Shown: positions 5,021-10,500 of the stretch, piece by piece | Layout of the letters: the number at the start of each line of letters is the position of its first letter | How positions within the stretch are numbered: the first letter of the stretch is position 1 | DNA from: CAYWEP01 sp964613075 | GTDB lineage: Bacteria > Patescibacteriota > Microgenomatia > Levybacterales > UBA12049 | Reading direction: 5' to 3' | Assembly: GCA_964613075.1 (NCBI GenBank) | Contig: CAZTFV010000041.1 | Span: forward strand, 1-10,500 | DNA: 10,500 nt | Notes under the pieces: generated by a model | The model's database searches: none | Told to the model about the DNA's origin: nothing | Seen by the model: only the letters and a program-made list of their open reading frames with translations | Translations under genes and position numbers: made by a program

Positions 5021-5599
5021 ATGTTTTCAGATCTCATTACATCAAAATCTCGAGTCAAGCTCTTAAGTCTTTTCCTCGCTTTACCGTATGAAATGCTTCA
5101 TGTCCGCGAGTGTGTTCGGCGGACCGGGGACGAGATAAACGCAGTCAGGCGGGAGCTTCAATTTCTGGAAAAACACGGCATTCTGCTGCGGGAAGGGCGG
5201 GCAAACCGTGTGTATTATTCTCTTGATAAAAATTACGCTTTCTATTATGACCTTTTGGACTTAGGAGCAAAGACTATCGGCTTGGGAGCTGAGGTGTTGA
5301 AGAACCGCGCAAAGTTGGGAAAAATAAAATTTGCAATGTTCTCCGGCCGATTTGTTCGCCGCATAAAACGCCATCCTGATGATGTTGACTTTATGGTGGT
5401 CGGTACGGTTGTATTGCCAGAATTATCGATTCTGGTTCGAAATGAAGAACAGAGACTGGGTACCGAGATTAACTATACCGCGATGTCGGAGGACGAATTT
5501 CGCTTCAGAAGAAAGCGAAATGACCCCTTCATTACGGGTATCCTAGCCGGAGTGCGGGTGATGCTCATCGGCGATGAGGAGGCAATGCTTTCGGCATGA
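5021..5599 (+). CDS. Winged-helix regulator fused to a degenerate nucleotidyltransferase-like domain
   Basis: A 192-aa protein. Residues 1-70 form an ArsR-like winged helix: MFSDLITSKSRVKLLSLFLA, a recognition region around TGDEINAVRRELQFLEKHGI (35-54) and a wing ending in NRVYYSLDKNY (62-72). Residues about 100-175 resemble a MNT/Pol-beta nucleotidyltransferase fold. DDVDFMVVG (120-128) supplies the D-x-D pair, but the usual GS motif is replaced by SGRF (108-111). EINYTAMSEDEFRFRR (149-164) is the familiar next element. This pairing is common in CPR genomes, usually annotated as a transcriptional regulator or nucleotidyltransferase. The altered motif suggests ligand sensing rather than catalysis, which is inference. 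Its stop overlaps the secD start (ATGA, 5596-5599), a tight coupling hint. A GAGGAGG at 5576-5582 inside its end could serve secD. Confidence 0.8.
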   Translation: MFSDLITSKSRVKLLSLFLALPYEMLHVRECVRRTGDEINAVRRELQFLEKHGILLREGRANRVYYSLDKNYAFYYDLLDLGAKTIGLGAEVLKNRAKLGKIKFAMFSGRFVRRIKRHPDDVDFMVVGTVVLPELSILVRNEEQRLGTEINYTAMSEDEFRFRRKRNDPFITGILAGVRVMLIGDEEAMLSA

Positions 5600-6969
5600 A
5601 GCGTCCCTGGCTACTTTTTTCCTTCATACTGTTTCTTGTTTTCTTTGTTGTGCTCATCAATCTTCCGAAGGAGCTCTCCCTACATGTTACTATTCCAAAG
5701 CTTCCTTTCACGCAGTCGGCAATAAAGATCAGGCAAAAAATACAGGGTATAGATACGCAGGCGCTTCTTAAGACTGTTGGTATTCAGCGGAATCTCGCTT
5801 TTCGGCGCGGCTTGGATCTTGAAGGAGGTACCAGCATCACCCTTAAGGCAGATATGAAAAATATTTCGCTTTCGAAGCGGGATGCAGCGCTTGAGTCTGC
5901 CAAAGAGGTTATTGAACGACGGGTTAATTTCTTCGGCGTTTCAGAGCCGGTTGTTCAGACATCCAAAGTCAATCAGGATTATCGGGTTATTGTTGAGATT
6001 CCCGGTGTGACGGATGTGAATCGGGCAGTGTCCTTGATCGGTACTACGGCGCAGTTGAGCTTTTGGGAAGAGGGAGCGAGTCTATCCGCATCAATAACAC
6101 CTCCGATACTACCGCTTGGCGTTTCAGAGGTGATTGGACCCGCTGCCTTGAAGACCAGTCTTACCGGAAGTGATATTCGCACAGTACAGGTATCTTTTGA
6201 TTCACGCACAGGGCAGCCGCAGGTTTTGGTAACGTTTACGACCGATGGGGCAAAGAAATTTTCAGAGATTACTACAAGAAATGTTGGAAAGCGATTGGGG
6301 TTTGTCTTGGATAATGTCTTAGTTGATGCGCCGGTTGTTAAGGAAGCAATTACCGGTGGCAGTACTGCTATAAGCGGAGGCTTTACGACTGAGCGGGCAA
6401 AGCAATTACAAGTACAGCTTAATGCAGGCGCACTCCCTGTATCTCTGAGCGTTCTGGAGCAGCATGCAATCGGTGCAACGTTGGGAAGCGTGTCGATGCA
6501 AAAAAGTCTTATCGCAGGGGGTATAGGATTTATAGTAATCGTCATTTTCATGATTGCGCTTTATGGGCGACTGGGTGTCATTGCGAGTCTCGCACTTGTT
6601 GTTTATACCCTTATAACCTTGGCGCTTTTCCGTTTGATTCCCGTCACATTGACACTTGCCGGAATTGCAGGATTTATCCTGTCTATCGGTATTGCAGTTG
6701 ACGCAAATATTCTTATTTTTGAGCGGATACGCGAGGAGTTGCGGCATGGAAGATCTACTGATGCAGCATTGGAGCTTGGTTTTTCCCGCGCCTGGTCCTC
6801 AATCCGCGATTCAAATATCGCGAGTCTTATTACGAGTACTGTTCTTTATTATTTCGGGACCGGTATTGTCCGCGGATTTGCTCTGACACTGGCGCTTGGC
6901 ATTCTGGTATCGATGTTTTCGGCCATCACATTGACGCGTACATTTTTACGAATGGTATACCGACATTGA
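5596..6969 (+). CDS. secD: Protein translocase subunit SecD
   Basis: SecD works with SecF and SecYEG in the cytoplasmic membrane and uses the ion gradient to help complete protein export. The 457-aa protein has an N-terminal membrane segment (about 4-22), a large external domain (about 25-295) and a C-terminal block of five membrane helices (about 303-455). Motifs are FRRGLDLEGGTSITL (69-83), RVNFFGVSEPVVQ (109-121), SLIGTTAQLSF (146-156), and GIAVDANILIFERIREE (365-381). Asp369 matches the essential Asp519 of E. coli SecD. The protein is shorter than the 615-aa E. coli form, as is usual for compact versions. It overlaps the HTH-NTase stop by 4 bp (ATGA), with GAGGAGG 13 nt upstream, so translation is likely coupled. 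YajC is not nearby. Unusually, a 153-bp repeat-filled gap separates it from secF. Confidence 0.96.
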   Translation: MKRPWLLFSFILFLVFFVVLINLPKELSLHVTIPKLPFTQSAIKIRQKIQGIDTQALLKTVGIQRNLAFRRGLDLEGGTSITLKADMKNISLSKRDAALESAKEVIERRVNFFGVSEPVVQTSKVNQDYRVIVEIPGVTDVNRAVSLIGTTAQLSFWEEGASLSASITPPILPLGVSEVIGPAALKTSLTGSDIRTVQVSFDSRTGQPQVLVTFTTDGAKKFSEITTRNVGKRLGFVLDNVLVDAPVVKEAITGGSTAISGGFTTERAKQLQVQLNAGALPVSLSVLEQHAIGATLGSVSMQKSLIAGGIGFIVIVIFMIALYGRLGVIASLALVVYTLITLALFRLIPVTLTLAGIAGFILSIGIAVDANILIFERIREELRHGRSTDAALELGFSRAWSSIRDSNIASLITSTVLYYFGTGIVRGFALTLALGILVSMFSAITLTRTFLRMVYRH

Positions 6970-6971
6970 TG

Positions 6972-7106
6972 CTAGACGCTAGAAACTAGATGTTAGAACT
7001 TGATACTAGAGAATAGAAGGTAGATTTTATCTTCTAATTTCCAACTTCAAGATACGTTCATGAAACTGAACGTATCAAGATCCAGCTTCTAACATCCAGC
7101 GTCTAG
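6972..7106. repeat. Large interrupted inverted repeat between secD and secF
   Basis: Nearly the whole gap folds on itself. The outer arms pair as CTAGACGCT (6972-6980) with AGCGTCTAG (7098-7106), GATGTTAGAA (6989-6998) with TTCTAACATC (7087-7096), and CTTGATAC (6999-7006) with GTATCAAG (7072-7079). Inside, TAGAAG (7014-7019) pairs with CTTCTA (7031-7036). A perfect 10-bp hairpin pairs 7051-7060 with 7067-7076 (loop TGAAAC) and competes with the outer arm for GTATC. Recurring CTAGA/TTAGAA words suggest growth by short-word duplication. No coding potential is seen. Confidence 0.75.
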
Positions 7107-7122
7107 ACTCAAAAAAAATACT

Positions 7123-8043
7123 ATGTGGAATATAATCGGTAAAAAAAATTGGTATTTTGCTTTTTCGCTTCTTATTATAATTCCGGGAATTACTTCTCTG
7201 TTCCTTTACGGGCTGAACCCGTCTATTGATTTTACGGGCGGATCGCGAATCACGCTTTTGTTTAATAAGCCTGTTTCGAAAACGCAAGTATCGGAGGTCA
7301 GAAAGACATTTGAAAAGCAAAAAATAGAAATCGCAACGCTTCAGACGTCACAGAAAGAAGTGTTCATAAGGACAAAGCCGATCTCTGAGAAACAGGATGC
7401 TGTCATACTTTCAGAGCTTAGCAAAAATAAAAAAATAGAGGCCTTCAAGCAGGAACAATTTGAGACAATCGGACCTATAATCGGGAAGGAAATTACTTTA
7501 AATGCGCTGAAGGCTATCATTATCGGGTCGATTCTCATTATGCTGTATATTGCTTGGTCATTTCGTAAGGTACCAAAGCCTGCGAGTAGTTGGCGATTTG
7601 GTATCACGACGATTGTCACGCTTTTGCATGATGTGTTGGTGCTCGTTGGTATTTTCTCAATCTTGGGCCATTTCTTTAAGGTTGAAGTTGACACACTTTT
7701 TTTAACTGCACTTTTGACTGTGATGGGTTTTTCCGTGCATGACACTATTGTTGTCTTTGACAGGATACGGGAGAATTTGCTTCGAAATCCCGGATCGGAT
7801 TTTTCAAGGACGGTAAACGATTCTATTTTGCAAACTCTGACCCGATCATTAAATACGTCTCTTACCGCAATGCTTGTTTTGTTTACTCTGTTACTATTTG
7901 GAGGTGAGACGCTTCGGTGGTTTATTGTCGCGCTTCTTATCGGTATTGCCAGCGGAACGTATTCATCAATTTTCAACGCCGCCCCACTTCTAGTCCTCTG
8001 GCAAGAGATTGATGAGAAGAGGAGAAAGAGTTCAACCGGCTAA
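7123..8043 (+). CDS. secF: Protein translocase subunit SecF
   Basis: SecF, the partner of SecD in the SecDF export complex of the cytoplasmic membrane. Its 306 aa is the normal length. There is an N-terminal membrane helix (about 10-30), then GLNPSIDFTGGSRITL (30-45), an external domain to about 125, and five helices (about 127-295). The helix-4 motif is MGFSVHDTIVVFDRIREN (201-218); Asp207 and Asp213 are the conserved acidic residues, and His206 stands where many SecF proteins have Asn. TRSLNTSLTAM (240-250) is also typical. It follows secD after a long inverted repeat and has no evident Shine-Dalgarno sequence; A8 and AATACT directly precede the ATG. Its last 12 bp overlap the end of the converging yqeY gene, leaving no room for a terminator beyond secF. 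Confidence 0.95.
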   Translation: MWNIIGKKNWYFAFSLLIIIPGITSLFLYGLNPSIDFTGGSRITLLFNKPVSKTQVSEVRKTFEKQKIEIATLQTSQKEVFIRTKPISEKQDAVILSELSKNKKIEAFKQEQFETIGPIIGKEITLNALKAIIIGSILIMLYIAWSFRKVPKPASSWRFGITTIVTLLHDVLVLVGIFSILGHFFKVEVDTLFLTALLTVMGFSVHDTIVVFDRIRENLLRNPGSDFSRTVNDSILQTLTRSLNTSLTAMLVLFTLLLFGGETLRWFIVALLIGIASGTYSSIFNAAPLLVLWQEIDEKRRKSSTG

Positions 8044-8484
8044 TTGTTCTTTTACGATTCCGCTGACCAATCCTCCATCTGCTTTGCCTTTTGTTTTTGG
8101 CATCAGAAATCCCATAACCTTTCCCATGTCTTGAGGAGTTTTTGCGCCTGTTTGGAGGATTGCTTCTTTGACGAGCATTCTGATATCTTCCTCACTCATC
8201 TGCTCAGGAAGGTATGCTTCGAGAATCGCCATTTCTTTTGTTTCTTTTGCCACGAGGTCTTCCCGTCCTGCGGTCATGAACTGCTCCACTGCATCTTTTC
8301 GCATCTTGACTTCTCTTTGCATGACAGAAAGGATATCTTCAGCGGTGACTTCATACCCAGCGCCACCTTTTTGAATTTCATAGTAATTTATTGCAGAAAG
8401 AAGCATGCGAAGAACTGATGTTTTATCCGCATCCCGTGCCAACATTGACTTTTTCAGATCTTCTTGTAGCTGTTGCTTCAACAT
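8032..8484 (-). CDS. yqeY: GatB/YqeY domain protein
   Basis: A stand-alone YqeY protein of 150 aa, the usual length. The family shares a helical tRNA-interacting domain with the C-terminus of GatB, and the separate protein has no settled function. Helical N-terminal part: LKQQLQEDLKKSMLARDADK (2-21), then SVLRMLLSAINYYEIQKG (23-40). The middle has VKMRKDAVEQFMTAGREDL (59-77) and LEAYLPEQMSEEDI (88-101). The C-terminal hallmark is DMGKVMGFLMPKTKGKADGG (119-138). It overlaps the end of secF by 12 bp tail to tail. The permease gene ends 38 nt upstream on the same strand, but a possible promoter (TTTACC-17-TAAACT, 8519-8491) ends 6 nt before its ATG, so it may be transcribed alone and without a leader. 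No Shine-Dalgarno sequence is evident. Confidence 0.93.
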   Translation of the reverse strand: MLKQQLQEDLKKSMLARDADKTSVLRMLLSAINYYEIQKGGAGYEVTAEDILSVMQREVKMRKDAVEQFMTAGREDLVAKETKEMAILEAYLPEQMSEEDIRMLVKEAILQTGAKTPQDMGKVMGFLMPKTKGKADGGLVSGIVKEQLAG

Positions 8485-8490
8485 ACTGCG

Positions 8491-8519
8491 AGTTTACCAC
8501 AAGATATAGATGCGGTAAA
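8491..8519 (-). promoter_or_regulatory. Possible yqeY promoter with an embedded inverted repeat
   Basis: On the minus strand TTTACC (8519-8514), a 17-nt spacer and TAAACT (8496-8491) each match four of six consensus bases, with the -10 box 6 nt before the ATG. The same TTTACC pairs as an inverted repeat with GGTAAA (8498-8493), so an operator or a small hairpin is also possible. It is weak on sequence alone; the spacing is what makes it credible. Confidence 0.4.
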
Positions 8520-8522
8520 GGT

Positions 8523-9308
8523 TTAATATACCCTGATCAAGCCTTTTTGCAGAACTTTATTAAAGCTTCTTCTTAAAAAGAATAACGTTATCGTAATATA
8601 GAATATATTTAACAAAAAACTTATTATAATTTTATTCGGATCTAAGATCCCTTTATCTATTATCTCTCTAGCCCCCTCAAAGACATAGCTTGTAGGAAGA
8701 ATTCTGGCGATAAATTGCGCCCACTCTGGAAGAGAAGACACGGGATAGTATAATGCAGAAAATGGTGCCAATGCCCAGGCAAAAGTCCAGGCAAATGTTT
8801 GAATTCGAGTACCGAACCGAAAAATTAACCCAGCGACAAAAAATCCGATACACCAGCCTGACATTATTAAAAGTAGCATAAATGGAAGCAAATAAAAGCC
8901 GTGATGAAAAATGTTGGTTGCGTACAATACATATGCAAGAAAAGCTGCAAAGAGGAAGCTGACTATCGCCTTCAAAATACCCATAATCATAAGCGAAGTG
9001 ACCCATTCTGAAAATTTTAACGGTGAGACAAAAAGGTTTAGTAAATTTTTGTTCCAAAGTTCCTCAAGAAGACCGACGGTGATTTCATACTGTGATCTCC
9101 AAGTGATTATCCAGAGTAAAATACCTGATAAGAGTATGAGCACAATATTCGGAAGATCCGGTGCAGCCATTTTTATGTATGTGCTGGTAAGCCCCCATAA
9201 CACAAGATCAAGTGCCGGCCAGTAAAACACGTCACCTATCCTATCAAAGCTATGTTTGAAAAAGTATATGTGGCGCAATATAATAGCGTAAACTCGATGT
9301 AGTTTCAT
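8523..9308 (-). CDS. ABC-2 type transporter permease
   Basis: The membrane half of an ABC exporter, 261 aa, typical of ABC-2 permeases. Hydrophobic segments lie at about 29-48, 54-70, 104-130, 137-160, 170-190 and 226-245, giving six likely helices. ELLEEL-like text with ELWNKNLLNLFVSPLKFSEW (83-102) corresponds to the conserved coupling region between helices 2 and 3. YYPVSSLPEWAQFIARILPT (187-206) corresponds to the family element before the last helix; the PTSYVFEGAREI that follows is also characteristic. Its start overlaps the ATPase stop by 4 bp (ATGA on the minus strand), so the pair is translationally coupled. Substrate cannot be read from sequence; drug, polysaccharide and lipid exporters all use this fold. 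Base composition is clearly more AT-rich than the kor and sec genes. Confidence 0.88.
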   Translation of the reverse strand: MKLHRVYAIILRHIYFFKHSFDRIGDVFYWPALDLVLWGLTSTYIKMAAPDLPNIVLILLSGILLWIITWRSQYEITVGLLEELWNKNLLNLFVSPLKFSEWVTSLMIMGILKAIVSFLFAAFLAYVLYATNIFHHGFYLLPFMLLLIMSGWCIGFFVAGLIFRFGTRIQTFAWTFAWALAPFSALYYPVSSLPEWAQFIARILPTSYVFEGAREIIDKGILDPNKIIISFLLNIFYITITLFFLRRSFNKVLQKGLIRVY

Positions 9309-10222
9309 ACTTTTTTCTTTGCTGCTTCCAGGAAATAATCCTCAAGCGTTGGTTTTTCAATACTAATTTCGCTGTAGTTGATATTTTCCTCATTCAGATC
9401 GTTAAGAAATGATGAGATATTTTTTTCTTTAATATCACAGATAATAGATCGTCCTTCTACACGGTACAGTATATCTTTTGCCTCGAAATATTTTTTGGCT
9501 TTCTCTATTCCTTGGATTAAAACGAGGTTCACATGGCAGATCTCGATGGATTTTGCCAGATTGTCAGGTGTATCATCGGCCACTATCTTTCCGGAGTTAA
9601 TGAATATTACTCGATCACATACTTCCTCAACTTCTGCCATATTATGTGATGTAAAGACGATAGAGACACCAAACTCATTTCGTTCCTTCAACAGGAACTC
9701 TCTCATATACTTTGCCGTTTCCGGGTCAAGAGACGCGGTGGGTTCATCAAGTAATAAAATTTTAGGAAAGTTGATAAATGCCTTGGCTAAGTTTACTCTG
9801 GTATTTTGGCCGGATGAGAGCTCGCTTATTTTTTTATTCAAAAGCTCCGCCAATCTGAATAAAGAAACAATTTTTTCTAGACGTTGTCTTCTGTTTTTTA
9901 TTTCGTACAGATAAGACACAAACGTTAAATTTTCTCTTACCGTCATTAGCCATGGAAGATTGGTATAAGTTGATGAAAAATTAACCTTTTCCAGAATTTC
10001 TTCTTTGTGGCTGAACAAGTTTTTACCAAAGTATTCGATTTTTCCTGCAGTCGGAACTAATATTCCTAATAACATTTGAATTGTTGTTGTTTTTCCAGCG
10101 CCGTTGGGACCAAGCAATCCCAATATCTCTCCATCTGCCATGGAGAAAGAGATATTATCAACTGCAATAAATTTACCAAATTTTTTTGTGAGGTTTTTCA
10201 CCTCTAAAACATGATTGTTCAT
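9305..10222 (-). CDS. ABC transporter ATP-binding protein (ABC-2 exporter)
   Basis: The ATPase half of the exporter with the permease that follows it. The 305 aa comprise an ABC domain (about 5-220) and an extra C-terminal domain (about 225-303) of the type found in ABC-2/DrrA-like ATPases. Walker A is GPNGAGKTT (38-46). The signature is LSSGQ (135-139), a slight change from LSGGQ. Walker B is ILLLDE (155-160) with Glu160 catalytic. The D-loop is SLDPE (164-168) and the switch histidine is His193 in TSHN. The usual Q-loop glutamine before the PWLMTVRENL helix is missing; the sequence reads VNFSSTYTNLPWL (80-92). A TATAAT box ends 6 nt before the ATG with no Shine-Dalgarno sequence, so the transcript may be leaderless. 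It heads a two-gene operon and is AT-rich. Confidence 0.92.
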   Translation of the reverse strand: MNNHVLEVKNLTKKFGKFIAVDNISFSMADGEILGLLGPNGAGKTTTIQMLLGILVPTAGKIEYFGKNLFSHKEEILEKVNFSSTYTNLPWLMTVRENLTFVSYLYEIKNRRQRLEKIVSLFRLAELLNKKISELSSGQNTRVNLAKAFINFPKILLLDEPTASLDPETAKYMREFLLKERNEFGVSIVFTSHNMAEVEEVCDRVIFINSGKIVADDTPDNLAKSIEICHVNLVLIQGIEKAKKYFEAKDILYRVEGRSIICDIKEKNISSFLNDLNEENINYSEISIEKPTLEDYFLEAAKKKV

Positions 10223-10228
10223 AAAAAA

Positions 10229-10234
10229 ATTATA
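10229..10234 (-). promoter_or_regulatory. -10 box of the ABC transporter operon
   Basis: A perfect TATAAT (10234-10229) followed by six T residues and then the ATG at 10222. The expected start point is the A of the ATG. No good -35 hexamer is seen 16-18 nt upstream. No Shine-Dalgarno sequence lies between; the nearest upstream text is TTTCTCCTCAA, which is pyrimidine-rich. Confidence 0.5.
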
Positions 10235-10345
10235 TTGAGGAGAAAACCGAGGTTTACCGAAGGTTTGTGCGTTTTACGTTTGGTTTTTCGAAAGAAAATG
10301 TTGCATACGTAACTTGGGCAGCACTTGAAAACGGTAGATAAACTC

Positions 10346-10361
10346 TGAGTTTTGCAACTCA
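10346..10361. terminator. Weak hairpin between the tRNA nucleotidyltransferase gene and the ABC operon
   Basis: TGAGTT (10346-10351) pairs with AACTCA (10356-10361) around a 4-nt loop that reads GCAA (a GNRA tetraloop) on the minus strand. It lies about 30 nt downstream of the minus-strand gene that enters from the right edge. No T-tract follows, so it is at best a weak terminator or an mRNA 3' end stabiliser. The rest of 10223-10390 contains no gene I can support, apart from the -10 box next to the ABC gene. Confidence 0.3.
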
Positions 10362-10390
10362 ACAATTTCATTATAAAGAGACAGAGGATT

Positions 10391-10500
10391 TTATGCAAGT
10401 TCTTTCATTCTGTTGATGAGATATTCTCTATTATTCTTGGATAAGTCTTCGTCCACTTCCTCAAACAGCTTTTGCAGGATCTCACCGACTTTGGGACCAG
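10391..10500 (-). CDS. C-terminal end of a probable tRNA nucleotidyltransferase (CCA-adding type), partial
   Basis: Only the last 35 codons are inside the window; the gene enters from the right edge on the minus strand and stops with TAA at 10393-10391. The visible tail begins GPKVGEILQKLFEEVDEDLS and continues KNNREYLINRMKELA. The GPKVGEIL-(x)n-EEV-(x)n-N-REYL pattern is what I know from the C-terminus of bacterial CCA-adding enzyme/poly(A) polymerase family proteins with an HD domain, where it closes the tRNA-binding tail. Catalytic parts are outside the window, so this is family recognition from a short piece. It ends 168 nt before the ABC operon start. Confidence 0.7.
   Translation of the reverse strand, partial: GPKVGEILQKLFEEVDEDLSKNNREYLINRMKELA

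Noticed and set aside
5021..5599. MNT-type antitoxin of a HEPN/MNT toxin-antitoxin pair
   Set aside because: No HEPN partner is adjacent, the NTase domain follows a winged helix and lacks the GS motif, and the gene is coupled to secD instead.
5574..5771. Plus-strand 65-aa open frame across the HTH-NTase/secD junction
   Set aside because: It is an out-of-frame shadow of secD, whose frame carries all conserved motifs.
5979..6551. Long minus-strand open frame (190 aa) opposite secD
   Set aside because: It mirrors the codon periodicity of secD, has no domain resemblance and no start signal.
10225..10370. Possible minus-strand small ORF starting near the TATAAT at 10375-10370
   Set aside because: It would run about 58 codons through the promoter into the ABC ATPase gene in another frame, has no ribosome-binding site and shows no recognisable motif.
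1..10500. UGA recoded as glycine, as in Gracilibacteria/SR1
   Set aside because: korA, the HTH-NTase gene, secD, yqeY and the ABC ATPase end at TGA exactly where their families end, and no conserved glycine maps to an internal TGA.

Overview
The window looks like a fragment of a Candidate Phyla Radiation (Patescibacteria) genome, most likely from the Microgenomates side. This is inference from gene content and style, not from a marker gene. The clues are a 47-codon DUF5679 zinc ribbon, a winged-helix/degenerate-nucleotidyltransferase protein of a kind common in CPR genomes, DUF4446 and DUF3048 proteins, a split SecD/SecF, very tight gene packing, and hairpin-rich intergenic repeats. Several genes end in TGA (korA, the HTH-NTase gene, secD, yqeY, the ABC ATPase), so UGA is a stop here and the Gracilibacteria/SR1 recoding does not apply.

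Layout. 1-1757 (+): the C-terminal part of a 2-oxoacid:ferredoxin oxidoreductase alpha chain, then the complete beta chain, separated by a strong palindrome. 1758-1885: a low-complexity repeat zone between convergent genes. 1886-2817 (-): endonuclease III (nth), a bidirectional terminator, three stacked palindromes and a 47-aa DUF5679 zinc ribbon. 2916-3215 (-): an unrecognised 99-aa basic protein with a C-terminal membrane anchor. It diverges from the next block across a 70-bp region that is itself nearly symmetrical. 3286-8043 (+): DUF4446, DUF3048, HTH-NTase, secD and secF, with a composite inverted repeat before the HTH-NTase gene and a large inverted repeat between secD and secF. 8032-10222 (-): yqeY, whose 3' end overlaps secF by 12 bp, then an ABC-2 permease and its ATPase. 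This ABC pair is visibly more AT-rich than the rest. 10391-10500 (-): the C-terminal end of a probable CCA-adding tRNA nucleotidyltransferase.

How the genes fit together. KorAB would oxidise a 2-oxoacid to an acyl-CoA and reduce ferredoxin. The 3286-8043 block is a cell-envelope/secretion block: two membrane-anchored proteins of unknown function precede SecD and SecF, which help SecYEG finish protein export. A DNA-binding/NTase-like protein is translationally coupled to secD by an ATGA overlap. The ABC pair is a simple two-gene exporter. No CRISPR array, rRNA, tRNA, transposase or phage gene was seen.

The most unusual signals are regulatory and structural: promoters whose -10 box lies only a few bases before the start codon (suggesting leaderless mRNAs), a palindromic divergent promoter, and palindromic repeats placed between genes of the same operon.
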